Source: Uliginosibacterium gangwonense | GTDB lineage: Bacteria > Pseudomonadota > Gammaproteobacteria > Burkholderiales > Rhodocyclaceae | NCBI GenBank assembly: GCA_005239635.1 | Contig: SBBQ01000013.1 | Span: forward strand, 1 to 64,000 | Direction of reading: 5' to 3' | Length of the DNA stretch: 64,000 nucleotides | Shown: piece by piece, positions 24,609-33,071 of the stretch | Layout: each line of letters starts with the position of its first letter | Numbering within the stretch: the stretch's first letter is position 1 | Notes under the pieces: generated by a model | The model's input: only the letters and a program-made list of their open reading frames with translations | What the model was told of the DNA's origin: nothing | The model's database searches: none | Position numbers and translations under genes: made by a program

Positions 24609-26801
24609 TCAAAAATCGTATCGAACGGACACTTGCGCGTTACGACCGGGGGCGGTGTAGGCATCTGTGACCGTGCTGCTGGAGGCCAAGCCTCTGGCAT
24701 CTGACCAGCGCCAGTACTTGGTATCGAAGGCGTTATTCAGGTTGGCATTGACCGTCAGGTTGCGAATAGGCTTCCAATAGAAACCAAGATCAAGCACGGT
24801 GTAGGAAGGGGGAGCAAATTGCGCAGTTGTTGTTGAAATCTGACTGCTGTCTTTGCCTTCGCTGTAAACCAGATTGGCTCTCGCGCCCCACAAGGCGTCG
24901 TCGTACCGAACACCGAAGACAGCCTTAAGCGGTTGAATCGTATCTAAGGGAGTTTTGACCCCGTTGGCTTCACTGTCACCTTTTGAATAGGCTATACCCG
25001 CGTTGGCCTTCCACAGTTTGTCTATCTGCCACTCGGCACGAGCTTCGACGCCGTGAATGTGCGCGTTGGCGAGGTTGATGTACTGGAACACGGTGGGATC
25101 TGCCGGTGTTCCCGCTCCGCTCACTGCTTGCTGGCTGATGAAGTCTTTGTAGCGGTTGTCAAACGCCGCCACGGAGTAGCGAACACTTTCAACCTTGCCC
25201 CGGAATCCAATCTCTATGCTGTCGGCGTTTTCCGCTTTCAGGTTGGGATTCCCAATGCTGGTGTAGCCGGATGCTGCGTTTGTGAATCCGTTGTTGACTT
25301 GATCCGGCGTTGGCGCACGAAACCCCTTGGCAAGTTGACTGTAGGGCGCAAATGAAGGCGCGAGTTGCCACACCACACCCAGGCGCGGTGTAACGGCTTG
25401 GCCTGACAAGGCCACTGCAGTGCCACCGGTGTATCCGGCGGCCGATGGGGACAAGTTGTAGTGGTCAAATCGAAGCCCGGGAATGATGCTGAATTTCCCA
25501 GCCTCGATTTCGCTTTGAACAAACGCACCGCCCAAAGTGTAAGTCGTGTCAGGGAATGGCTTGGTTGGGAAGGTTTCACCAAAAGGGGGCACGGTGCCAT
25601 CACGTAAACCTGTGATTTCTGCCTTGCTCCAATCCACGCCGTAAGTCAGCCGTTGATTCAGAGCCCCCGTCAGATTGCTTTCCAGCAACGTCGAAAAACC
25701 GGCTACTTTCGTGCTGTAGCTGTTGTCACGTGTTCGATCCGTCGCTGTATTTCTGTCTTCCGTGGCAAGCTGGCTGACTTTCGCATCTTGCCAATAGACG
25801 CGAGTCTCTGCGCGTTGAACCCATTGGGCGTTCAGATCGTTAAATCGATGCTCCAAAGAGACTCGGTTTCGATCAATCTGGTCTCGCGTATCCAAGTCCA
25901 GTGTGCTGGTCGAAGTCAAGGGAGGCACCGCCCGCGCTGAATAGACCTCGGTGTTTTGCTTGCGGTTTTGCGTCTCGAAAGTCAGTCCGACCTGCTGCGT
26001 CGGATCAACCGTGAGGAAAGCCTTGCCCAGCAGATACCGATTGTTGTAGTCAACTGGGTTGGGCGTGGTTCGATTGACGTTTTGCGCATCGTTGTCACCT
26101 TTGTTGCCCACTTCATGGCCTTGCCGGTAGCTTCCCAAAAGCATCCCTTGCCACTGCCCATTGGTTCCAGCCACGCCCAGCGTGTTAGACCAAGAGCGGT
26201 CAATGCTGGCGTAACTTGAGCGTGCAAACCCGCCGGTGGACTGTCCCGACTTGAGAAGGTCGCTAGGGTCGAGCGTTCGGAAACTGACCGCACCCGCCAA
26301 GCCGTCGCTACCAAACTGAGTGGAGGCTGGGCCGCGCAGCACTTCCACGGTCTTGATGCCATCCACATCAAGAAAGTCACCGCGTCCGGTGGCAAATGAA
26401 CCAAACGAAAAGCTGTTTGGCACACGGATGCCATCAACCATCATCAGCACCTGATTACCTTCTAGGCCACGGATGTTGATGCCTTCATTACCTGCGCGCC
26501 CAGTGGCGGCTCCTGCCGCAGTGAAGCGCGTGGGGGCAGCGCGAACGGTTACGTCAAGTTCATCGCGGAACACATCCTTGATGTCCCGCGCACCATCCTG
26601 CTCAATCTTTGAGGCAGATGTCACTGTGACAGTGTTGGGCACCTTGTCTACCCGCCGCTCGGTGCGAGTCGAACTGACAGTGATTTCATTCAACCGCGTG
26701 ACGGCGCCTTCGGTGTCCGAGGCTTGTTGGGCCGACACCATGGCAGGGGCAATTCCCCAAGCTAGGCTCAGCGCCAACGCCAGTTTTGTTTTGCTCAGCA
26801 T
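24609..26801 (-). CDS. TonB-dependent outer-membrane heme receptor
   Basis: ATG 26801 has AGGAAG upstream, giving 730 residues with a signal peptide ending at 'SAQQ'. The plug domain shows 'RLNEITVSSTRTERRVD' (the TonB-box region) and 'INIRGLEGNQVLMMVDGIR'. The barrel contains FRAP and NPNL, the two motifs that flank the heme-coordinating His region of heme receptors, and ends in Phe for outer-membrane assembly. It takes up heme or hemoprotein-bound heme using TonB energy. It is second in the operon after hemP. Confidence 0.9.
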   Translation of the reverse strand: MLSKTKLALALSLAWGIAPAMVSAQQASDTEGAVTRLNEITVSSTRTERRVDKVPNTVTVTSASKIEQDGARDIKDVFRDELDVTVRAAPTRFTAAGAATGRAGNEGINIRGLEGNQVLMMVDGIRVPNSFSFGSFATGRGDFLDVDGIKTVEVLRGPASTQFGSDGLAGAVSFRTLDPSDLLKSGQSTGGFARSSYASIDRSWSNTLGVAGTNGQWQGMLLGSYRQGHEVGNKGDNDAQNVNRTTPNPVDYNNRYLLGKAFLTVDPTQQVGLTFETQNRKQNTEVYSARAVPPLTSTSTLDLDTRDQIDRNRVSLEHRFNDLNAQWVQRAETRVYWQDAKVSQLATEDRNTATDRTRDNSYSTKVAGFSTLLESNLTGALNQRLTYGVDWSKAEITGLRDGTVPPFGETFPTKPFPDTTYTLGGAFVQSEIEAGKFSIIPGLRFDHYNLSPSAAGYTGGTAVALSGQAVTPRLGVVWQLAPSFAPYSQLAKGFRAPTPDQVNNGFTNAASGYTSIGNPNLKAENADSIEIGFRGKVESVRYSVAAFDNRYKDFISQQAVSGAGTPADPTVFQYINLANAHIHGVEARAEWQIDKLWKANAGIAYSKGDSEANGVKTPLDTIQPLKAVFGVRYDDALWGARANLVYSEGKDSSQISTTTAQFAPPSYTVLDLGFYWKPIRNLTVNANLNNAFDTKYWRWSDARGLASSSTVTDAYTAPGRNAQVSVRYDF

Positions 26802-26871
26802 AGTACTTCCTAAATCTAATTTAGGCACTGGCTGGCGGAGGCTGGCTGGTGCGGTAGTGGTTGACAGTCGA

Positions 26872-27075
26872 TTACTTTGTGAGAATAAGCTTTCCAGTAG
26901 ACGTGACACGCAGGCGATACCGCTCCGTGCCATGTTCAATTTCCAGCTCTCGCAGCGCACCAAGCAGCTTCTCGCTGCTCACGCGCCCAACCCCCTGCCG
27001 CACGACCGTCCGATCAAGTTGTCGACTTGGATCTCTGTCGACTTTCTGGCTTGCCGGTGGGGTTAAAGTCTTCAT
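26872..27075 (-). CDS. hemP: Hemin uptake protein HemP
   Basis: A 67-residue protein if started at ATG 27075 (another ATG lies 9 bases upstream). The C-terminal 'RVSSEKLLGALRELEIEHG' and 'YRLRVTSTGKLILTK' match HemP (PF10636), a small activator/partner of heme uptake genes in Burkholderiales and other proteobacteria. It is the first gene of the heme operon. The predicted transcription start is at or next to the ATG, so the mRNA may be leaderless. Confidence 0.85.
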   Translation of the reverse strand: MKTLTPPASQKVDRDPSRQLDRTVVRQGVGRVSSEKLLGALRELEIEHGTERYRLRVTSTGKLILTK

Positions 27076-27082
27076 ACATCGC

Positions 27083-27112
27083 ATTATAAATGAGAATCGT
27101 TCGCATTGGCAA
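27083..27112 (-). promoter_or_regulatory. hemP promoter with Fur box in the spacer
   Basis: On the minus strand TTGCCA (27107-27112) and TATAAT (27083-27088) are separated by exactly 18 bases. The spacer, read as AATGAGAATCGTTCGCATT (27089-27107), is an imperfect palindrome close to the 19-bp Fur site. Occupancy by Fur would block RNA polymerase when iron is plentiful. Confidence 0.7.
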
Positions 27113-27156
27113 GTGACGCTTTGCTATTCAGTTCAAACTTGGGCACTCAAGGGACA

Positions 27157-27360
27157 TGCGTGTACCGGGAGCACCAGAAGTGCGCTCCGGCGTGCTGGAA
27201 TGCGTCGGGCTTTCATTGCGAATGCTCCTGCATGGGGGAGAACCACGGCGGTGGCCATCCAGGCGGCAACTGGTACGAGGTTTCCGAAACCTTCGCCGTG
27301 TCCTGGGGCCAGCAGCGCTATTCATGCCGCCATCTGAAGGTCAAGAACCCCGGGCGCTGA
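27157..27360 (+). CDS. Cysteine-rich small protein, fragment
   Basis: The frame ending at TGA 27358-27360 encodes a stretch with six close Cys ('CVYREHQKCAPACW', then 'CECSCMGENHGGG'). It finishes in 'SETFAVSWGQQRYSCRHL', reminiscent of small metal-binding-looking proteins that recur on phages and plasmids. The only in-frame start is a TTG at 27106, inside the hemP promoter, so the gene is probably 5'-truncated. I do not know its function. Confidence 0.4.
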   Translation, partial: CVYREHQKCAPACWNASGFHCECSCMGENHGGGHPGGNWYEVSETFAVSWGQQRYSCRHLKVKNPGR

Positions 27361-27429
27361 TCGTGGCAGCGCAAGCTATCGACGGTCGGAAATGCGCGGA
27401 GACAGCCAAAGTCCACCCGGACCTCCGCA

Positions 27430-27546
27430 TCGTATATAATCTTGCCTACGGTGTCCTCGCCGATGAGGCAGGAAGGTTCTCTCTAGTAGGGGACTACACC
27501 ACCATTAAATTAAAGCCCAATCTTGTCTGGTTGGGCTTTTTGTTTT
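27430..27546 (+). ncRNA. Candidate intergenic small RNA or leader
   Basis: The 364-bp gap between the Cys-rich fragment and the RfaH-like gene contains a TATAAT (27433-27438), a ~75-base structured stretch (a GAGG/CCTC stem and GGTGT...ACACC arms with GTCC/GGAC) and a terminator, with no coding frame. The layout fits a ~100-nt RNA or an attenuator. I do not match it to a known RNA family. The rest of the gap (27361-27429 and 27547-27724) shows nothing else certain. Confidence 0.35.
27512..27546 (+). terminator. Rho-independent terminator
   Basis: AAAGCCCAA (27512-27520) pairs with TTGGGCTTT (27531-27539) around a 10-base loop and is followed by TTGTTTT. It would end transcription coming from the left or from the putative small RNA before the antiterminator gene. 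Confidence 0.75.
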
Positions 27547-27724
27547 ATAGCCTTCACAAAAAACATTGCGTCTTTATGGTGGTGCGTTCAACTCGTTGTT
27601 AGCACTATGAGGCTTTCGTGTAAATTCAGAGCGTGGCTGGCTTGGGTTACCTAGGAATTAAGTCCAGTTGTTTATGCGTATGGCAGCAAGTTAAACTGCG
27701 CTGCAATTAATGCAGGAGACTTGG

Positions 27725-28222
27725 ATGCATTGGTACCTCGTTCATACTAAGCCTAGGCAGGAAAAGTGCGCCCTGGAAAACCTCCAGCGCCAAGGTTTTC
27801 GGTGCTATCTGCCCACTCTTCCATCCGAAAGGCTCTGCCAGGGCATCCTGACGGTGGCGGACGAGCCCTTGTTTCCGCGCTACCTATTCGTCCATCTGGG
27901 CCAGGGCGATTCGGCCCAGAGCTGGGCGCCAATTCGTTCAACCAAGGGTGTTAGTCGATTGGTTTGTTTTGGGGTTGAGCCGGCCAAGGTGGACGACTCG
28001 CTGGTCGAAGTCCTTCGTGAGCAAGAGGCGTCTGTTCAGGCCGAGCCGGAGCGACTGTTTAAGCCTGGTGAGCGCGTGCGCCTCACAGAAGCGCCGTTTG
28101 CCGGTATCGAAGGCATCTACCAAATGGCCGATGGCGAGCGTCGCGTCATGGTGTTGATCGAACTGCTCTGCAAGCAAGTAAGTGTGCGGGTTGCGCCGGC
28201 CAACCTGCGCAAGGTCTGCTGA
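27725..28222 (+). CDS. RfaH/NusG-like transcription antiterminator
   Basis: The ATG at 27725 has AGGAG seven bases upstream. The ATG at 27710 would place the ribosome site inside the gene. The 165-residue protein has an N-terminal NGN domain ('WYLVHTKPRQEKCALENLQRQ', 'PTLPSERLCQG', 'PLFPRYLFVHL') and a C-terminal KOW region ('FKPGERVRLTEAPFAGIEGIY'). The family (RfaH, UpxY-type NusG paralogues) binds paused RNA polymerase at ops sites and prevents Rho termination in long surface-polysaccharide operons. An ops element lies 149 bases after its stop, so it most likely acts on its own downstream operon. Confidence 0.85.
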   Translation: MHWYLVHTKPRQEKCALENLQRQGFRCYLPTLPSERLCQGILTVADEPLFPRYLFVHLGQGDSAQSWAPIRSTKGVSRLVCFGVEPAKVDDSLVEVLREQEASVQAEPERLFKPGERVRLTEAPFAGIEGIYQMADGERRVMVLIELLCKQVSVRVAPANLRKVC

Positions 28223-28370
28223 AGCGCGGTCGAAATATTTCTCACAGTCATGACGGTGTGGCAAAATGCAGCCACCCGTTAGGCCTTTTGCAGCCTCCGC
28301 TGATTCTAAAAAGCCTCGGAATCCCACTGTTATACCTCGCAGACCGCGCTTGCTGATCGTGAAACGGCAT

Positions 28371-28382
28371 GGCGGTAGCGTG
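28371..28382 (+). promoter_or_regulatory. ops element (RfaH recruitment site)
   Basis: GGCGGTAGCGTG is an exact match to the enterobacterial ops consensus. It lies in the untranslated leader (28223-28488) between the RfaH-like gene and the first polysaccharide gene, the normal place for a transcription pause that loads RfaH. Confidence 0.8.
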
Positions 28383-28488
28383 CCTAAAGCACATTGACCG
28401 CCAATCCCAAATTGAATCGAATGGACGGTTTTCGAATGGAAGCAGACACAATGCTGCGCATGTGTATTTTCCGGGAGTGTCTCCGCGC

Positions 28489-28690
28489 ATGAAAATCGTC
28501 GTAGTGGGCACCGGATTCGTCGGCCTGTCCAGCGCCATCTTCTCGTCCGAGTTCCTGCGCGAATGCCGTGCTCTGTACGACACCTTCACCCCTCGTGCAT
28601 CGGCGTTGGCGAGCATTCAATGCGGGCTGAGACCTTCGCTCGCCTATTGAAAGAAGGCGCGATCAAGCAAACAGCCCTGTGCTTAACGCT
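28489..28690 (+). pseudogene. UDP-sugar 6-dehydrogenase (ugd) remnant
   Basis: The start 'MKIVVVGTGFVGLSSA' is the Rossmann N-terminus of UDP-glucose dehydrogenase. It then jumps at once to 'EFLRECRALYD', normally ~140 residues later, and after a one-base frame change to 'GEHSMRAETFARLLKEGA'. So there is an internal deletion plus a frameshift, and the catalytic Cys and the C-terminal domain are missing. It cannot make UDP-glucuronate. Confidence 0.75.
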
Positions 28691-28911
28691 GGGTGGTTGT
28701 CAGCGGCACAGCTGAAATCACCTGCGGCAACAAAAAACTATTGCTCACAGAAAAACAGTTCACTTACATCACGCTCGATGAGGCGCATCGTCTAGCCAAA
28801 CCTAGCCACATCCCGCTGGAAATCATCGAAGTGCAATCGAGTGGTTATCTAGGCGAAGACGATATCGTCTGGCTTGAAGATACATATGCAGAACCAACGC
28901 ATGAGCGTTAA
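28691..28911 (+). pseudogene. ManC C-terminal (mannose-6-P isomerase cupin) remnant
   Basis: Only the cupin tail of a bifunctional mannose-1-phosphate guanylyltransferase/isomerase remains: 'VVVSGTAEITCGNKKLLL', then 'DEAHRLAKPSHIPLEIIEVQ' and '[14 protein letters not shown]'. The N-terminal guanylyltransferase domain is gone and it directly follows the ugd fragment. It ends overlapping the fcl fragment start. Confidence 0.75.
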
Positions 28912-29695
28912 TCCCAAAATTTACGTCGCCGGCCATCGTGGCATGGTGGGTTCCGCAATCGTGCGCCAGTTGCTCGCCTATGGCCATCCGGCAGATCGCA
29001 TCGTTACTCGCACCCACGTGGAACTCGACCTCACCGACCAGGCCGCCGTCAATGCATTTTTTGCAGCCGAGACGCCTGATCAGGTCTACTTGGCCGCAGC
29101 CAAGGTGGGAGGCATCTACGCCAACAATACCTACCCGGCAGAGTTTATCTACAGCAACCTCTTGGTCCAGGCCAATGTTATCGACGCGGCATTTCGACAC
29201 GGCGTACAAAAACTGCTATTTCTCGGATCCAGCTGCATCTACCCCAAGCTGGCCTCGCAACCAATGCGCGAAGACGCGTTGCTCACTGGCCCTCTGGAGG
29301 CCACCAATGAGCCCTACGCCATCGCTAAGATCGCAGGCATCAAGCTCTGCGAAAGCTACAACCGCCAGTATGGCCAAAGCCACGGGATGGATTACCGTAG
29401 CGTCATGCCTACCAACCTCTACGGCCCGGGCGATAACTATCACCCGGAGAACTCTCATGTCATACCGGCGCTTACCCACATCCGCGGCGAGGTGCGAGCT
29501 CCGTGCTTTTCTACTGGTATCTTGACGCCTTGCGCAAGTCGGAGTTCAGGGTCGAACACCTGCTGCTTGTTTCTCCAGGCGAGTTGTCGGCGGAGTCGGA
29601 GCGAGAGTACGTTGAGGCCATCTCTCCAGTGCCACGTTTCAACGTGCGCATTTTTTCTTTGCGGGAAGCCAGGGTGGCCAAGCGCGCAGGCCTGA
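28901..29695 (+). pseudogene. GDP-L-fucose synthase (fcl), C-terminally truncated
   Basis: From ATG 28901 the protein follows Fcl for about 195 residues: the NADP-binding '[17 protein letters not shown]', '[18 protein letters not shown]', the catalytic Tyr-Lys pair in '[10 protein letters not shown]' and '[19 protein letters not shown]'. Near 29490 homology stops and the frame runs on into ~65 unrelated residues read out of frame from the next gene. The missing third holds much of the GDP-sugar pocket, so activity is unlikely. Without a gmd gene in view, GDP-fucose production here looks lost. Confidence 0.78.
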
Positions 29696-30654
29696 ATCTC
29701 CGCGCCTGCGAACTGTCAGACGAGTTGCTCTCACATGTGGAGTCGTTCCAGCCGGATGCGGTCGTATGTTTCGACATCATGGCCGCCGAGCTAGCCCAGC
29801 GTATGGGCTTGGAGCGCCTGTTGATCTGGCTGGGAGATCTGTCATTCCAGACCGGTTTTTACCATGCGTACTACGACTTCAAGGCCGATCCATGCAAGCT
29901 CCCCGGGTTGATCCGCTCATATGTCGCCGGGCTATTATGGAAGCGGTTTTATCGCAAAGTATTATGTGGCCAGCAGCATGTCATCGTGTCGTCCTACTCT
30001 TCGGTCGCGCGTTTGGCGCAATTGGGCATTGCCAGTCGCTACTGTCCTTACCCATGGCCTAGTGAGCTTAAGCGTGAGGCAGTCCTTGCCTCCAAGCATG
30101 CCAAGCCTACATTTATCCTGTTTGGCACGCTGGCAGCGCTCGGTTCGCGTTCGGCTTTCGATTTTCTGCTGAAATCTGTATACCCGCTGCTGCTTCGGAC
30201 CTGGGGACCGCAGGGCTTTTCCATCCTGATCTCCGGCATGCGTGAATTGCCCGCCTGGGTACGATCGGATATCGAGTCGCGACCCGAATTCCAGTTCCTC
30301 GGCTTTGTAGACGACTTGGCTGCGGAGGTGGTGCGCTGTCATGCCGTGCTAGCACCCATTTCGGTCCCGGTGGGAAACCGCAGCCGCATCGTGACTGCCA
30401 TGTCCATGGGAGCCCTGGTGATCGCGCATGCCAACACTGCGCTCGGAAATCCCGAATTGGTGTCGGGTGATAACTGCCTTCTCGCGTCATCGGCGAGAGA
30501 GTTTGCGGAGCAAATGCGGATCGCATATGCCAGCCCCGATCTTGCGGCGAGGCTGGGAGCTTCGGCCAGGCAGACCTACTTGCGGTCGTTCGAGCCTGAA
30601 GTCGCGTCGCAGCGACTGGTGCAGGAGCTGAAGTCCATGCTTTTACGGCCATAA
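29503..30654 (+). CDS. GT4-like glycosyltransferase
   Basis: A 383-residue protein using GTG 29503; the junction with the fcl fragment is a few bases upstream, so a short piece of the N-terminus may be lost. The C-terminal half has a GT-B fold with '[20 protein letters not shown]', '[15 protein letters not shown]' and '[22 protein letters not shown]', the donor-binding region of family 4 enzymes. It would transfer a sugar to the growing lipid-linked repeat unit at the inner membrane's cytoplasmic face. Donor and acceptor cannot be told. Confidence 0.75.
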   Translation: MLFYWYLDALRKSEFRVEHLLLVSPGELSAESEREYVEAISPVPRFNVRIFSLREARVAKRAGLNLRACELSDELLSHVESFQPDAVVCFDIMAAELAQRMGLERLLIWLGDLSFQTGFYHAYYDFKADPCKLPGLIRSYVAGLLWKRFYRKVLCGQQHVIVSSYSSVARLAQLGIASRYCPYPWPSELKREAVLASKHAKPTFILFGTLAALGSRSAFDFLLKSVYPLLLRTWGPQGFSILISGMRELPAWVRSDIESRPEFQFLGFVDDLAAEVVRCHAVLAPISVPVGNRSRIVTAMSMGALVIAHANTALGNPELVSGDNCLLASSAREFAEQMRIAYASPDLAARLGASARQTYLRSFEPEVASQRLVQELKSMLLRP

Positions 30655-30708
30655 GGCGGCGTTGGCATCGTCTGCTTGTTTCATTCAACAGTTTAGAGGA
30701 AGCGCGAA

Positions 30709-31449
30709 TTGAGAGTCCTACTGAAAAGACACTTGCCGCCGGCGTTGCTGGATATCGCCCGCAGGCTCCGTGACGCGCTACCGCTCTGGGCAATGACGCG
30801 CAAGGGGCGCTGGATCCGCCGCGAGTACTGGCAGTTCGGGCAGGATCAGCGTAGCTACGTCTTCATGAGCATTGCGCGCTTCCTGCACATCAACCGTCCC
30901 GTTCCCGGGTACTACTTCGAATTCGGCTGTAACGAAGCCAACACCATGAGGAAGGCATGGGACCATTTTCAGCACCTCTTTGACTTCACCTATGTTGGCT
31001 TCGACTCCTTTGAAGGTCTGCCAGAGATAGCAGAGGTAGATCAGCAGCCAATCTGGGAAAAGGGCAAGCTGGCTTTCGCGGAGGAGCGTTTCATCAAGCG
31101 CGTGCGGGGGCATGGCATGCCGACTGACAAGCTCAGAACCGTCAAAGGCTTCTATGATGCTTCGCTGACAACGGAGCTCAAGGACAGTTTGCTCCCTACC
31201 AAGGCGGCTGTCATCTATATTGACTGTGACTTGTATGTATCCACGGTCCCGGTCCTAGAGTGGGTTATTGACTTCCTGCAGGTGGGAACCGTCATCGTCT
31301 TCGACGACTGGTACTGCTTCCATGGTGATCCGCAGCGGGGTGAGCAACTGGCCTGGAACGAATTCCGACAGCGCCATCCTGAGCTTCGTTTTTCCGAGTT
31401 TGTGCGGACCAACGAAGCGGCGTCTTTCATCTACGTTGGCCGCGAATAG
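30709..31449 (+). CDS. TylF/MycF-like (macrocin O-methyltransferase family) sugar methyltransferase
   Basis: A 246-residue protein starting at TTG 30709 behind GAGGAAG. 'YYFEFGCNEANTMRKAW' is the SAM-binding motif I, 'YVGFDSFEGLPE' is the family hallmark, and 'VIYIDCDLYVSTVPVLEWV' plus 'VIVFDDWYCF' hold metal-binding Asp residues. Such enzymes O-methylate sugars, here probably a polysaccharide residue. It lies between the glycosyltransferase and the flippase in one direction. Confidence 0.82.
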   Translation: MRVLLKRHLPPALLDIARRLRDALPLWAMTRKGRWIRREYWQFGQDQRSYVFMSIARFLHINRPVPGYYFEFGCNEANTMRKAWDHFQHLFDFTYVGFDSFEGLPEIAEVDQQPIWEKGKLAFAEERFIKRVRGHGMPTDKLRTVKGFYDASLTTELKDSLLPTKAAVIYIDCDLYVSTVPVLEWVIDFLQVGTVIVFDDWYCFHGDPQRGEQLAWNEFRQRHPELRFSEFVRTNEAASFIYVGRE

Positions 31450-31495
31450 GGCGATTGCCTGAAGTTCGCCCCTAGGTCGAAGTATTTTTCCGCTT

Positions 31496-32974
31496 ATGTC
31501 TGCAGCCAATACGACGAGTCTTCGCCTGATGAGCCGTGTCTCGGTCAATCTAGTGGCCAGTCTATTGCAGGGGTTGCTGGGGTTGGCGCTGATACCCATG
31601 GCGACCTTTGTGCTCGGTCCGGAGGACTATGGTGTTTACGGGATGGCGGTCGTGGTGGTGGCCTTGGTCGTTGCCGTCTGCGAAACGGGTTCGGCATATG
31701 TTCTATACGGTCATTACCCTGCCCTCGACGAATTTGGGCGGGCTCAGTTGCAGTCCACTCTGATTGCATTGGCTTTTTTTTTGGGCTTGCTGGCTGCGGT
31801 TGTGGTTTTGTTGGGGTGGCCGATGCTTGCGCGCCAAGTCCCGCTGCTTTCGGAACTGACGCGATCCGAAATATGGCTGCTGTGTCTCACGCTACCACTG
31901 AGGACCACATGGTCCATCATGAATCCTATCTTGATCGTGCGGCAGCGCAGCGAGTGGCTGGCGGCCAGCCTGTTGCTCCAGTCGGTGGTGAACATGCTGG
32001 TCATCCTAGCCTGCCTGTACTTGCTTGAGACGGGGCGTTCGGCCTTGTTCTGGGGGCAGTGTGCTGGCTTGCTCGTCTGTACGGCCCTTCCACTGGCACT
32101 TCTGCGCCGTTCGGTGTGGGTGCCGGTGAAGATGCAATGGTTGCGCCAGGTTCGTGGTGTGGCGTTGGGCGCTTGGTTTGCCGGACTGGTGGACAATACC
32201 CGTGCGACGCTGGAGAACGCTCTTATCGTGAATGCCGCCAGCGGTGAGGCGTTGGGTAACTACAATCATGCGCGTGTCTATCAGGGTTTGATGACGCAGG
32301 GAACCAATGCGTTTGCCAATGTCCTATGGCCTATAGCACTCAAGGAGGCACAGCTTGCGAATAGTCGTTTCGCGCATATCCGGCCAGCCTGGGACCTTGT
32401 CTATGCAGGCTTGGCCTGCGTTGGGGTTGGTGCTGTGTTCCTAGGAGAAGAAGTGGTGAGCCTACTGACCCATGGCAAGTTTGTGCTGGCGGGTGCCTGG
32501 TTGCCATGGCTCGTGGTTTACGTCCTGCTGCAGAACTCAGGCAAGCCTGCGACGGCTATGCTCTATGCCGCCAACAAAGGTAATCTCTATTCAAGAATTC
32601 GGATATTCACCGTGATGGTGGCCATGCTGGCGTTGTGGGCGTTGGTTCCGGGATACGGGGTTGAGGCTGTCCTGTTTGTTGTCATTGCAGAAATGCTGAT
32701 GACGCGCGTGTGGCTGGCGGTGGCCGCCCGGCGCATAGGCCTTGTCCCTTTTCAAGACCATTGGATTGTTGTGGGTTCCCTGCTGACGGTGGCCTGCTGG
32801 TACATCGAGAGGATCGTCGACCTGTCGAATGCGGAACGCTACGTTGTAGTCCTGACGGTATCGTGCACCGTATTATCTGCGCTGCTTCTATCTATCCGTA
32901 TCCGACTTGGGCCGGATTGGTTACGTTTTCTGCGTGGCCGCAAGACTCTGAACTTCGAGGAAACACATGTTTAG
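31496..32974 (+). CDS. Wzx-type polysaccharide flippase
   Basis: A 492-residue inner-membrane protein with about 12-14 hydrophobic helices. The start 'LMSRVSVNLVASLLQGLLGLALIPMATFVLGPEDYGVYG' region (only parts conserved) is the usual N-terminus of MATE/PST flippases. It moves undecaprenyl-linked repeat units to the periplasm. No Wzy polymerase was recognised nearby. Its stop overlaps the truncated methyltransferase by 8 bases. Confidence 0.85.
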   Translation: MSAANTTSLRLMSRVSVNLVASLLQGLLGLALIPMATFVLGPEDYGVYGMAVVVVALVVAVCETGSAYVLYGHYPALDEFGRAQLQSTLIALAFFLGLLAAVVVLLGWPMLARQVPLLSELTRSEIWLLCLTLPLRTTWSIMNPILIVRQRSEWLAASLLLQSVVNMLVILACLYLLETGRSALFWGQCAGLLVCTALPLALLRRSVWVPVKMQWLRQVRGVALGAWFAGLVDNTRATLENALIVNAASGEALGNYNHARVYQGLMTQGTNAFANVLWPIALKEAQLANSRFAHIRPAWDLVYAGLACVGVGAVFLGEEVVSLLTHGKFVLAGAWLPWLVVYVLLQNSGKPATAMLYAANKGNLYSRIRIFTVMVAMLALWALVPGYGVEAVLFVVIAEMLMTRVWLAVAARRIGLVPFQDHWIVVGSLLTVACWYIERIVDLSNAERYVVVLTVSCTVLSALLLSIRIRLGPDWLRFLRGRKTLNFEETHV

Positions 32975-33071
32975 ATGCGCCCTTTGCGCCGGAGTGGATG
33001 CGCGCAAAATTCTGCGTATCGACCAGCCCGACCGTTTCGAGCAGAGCATAGGTGTCGGGTCGCACGGCTAA
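32967..33071 (+). pseudogene. Methyltransferase N-terminal stub
   Basis: The 34-residue frame 'MFRCALCAGVDARKIL...' has the CxxC zinc-ribbon start of sugar/LPS methyltransferases that begin with a small zinc finger. It then stops at 33069-33071, just inside a joint with a glycosyltransferase fragment. The catalytic domain is missing. Confidence 0.55.
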
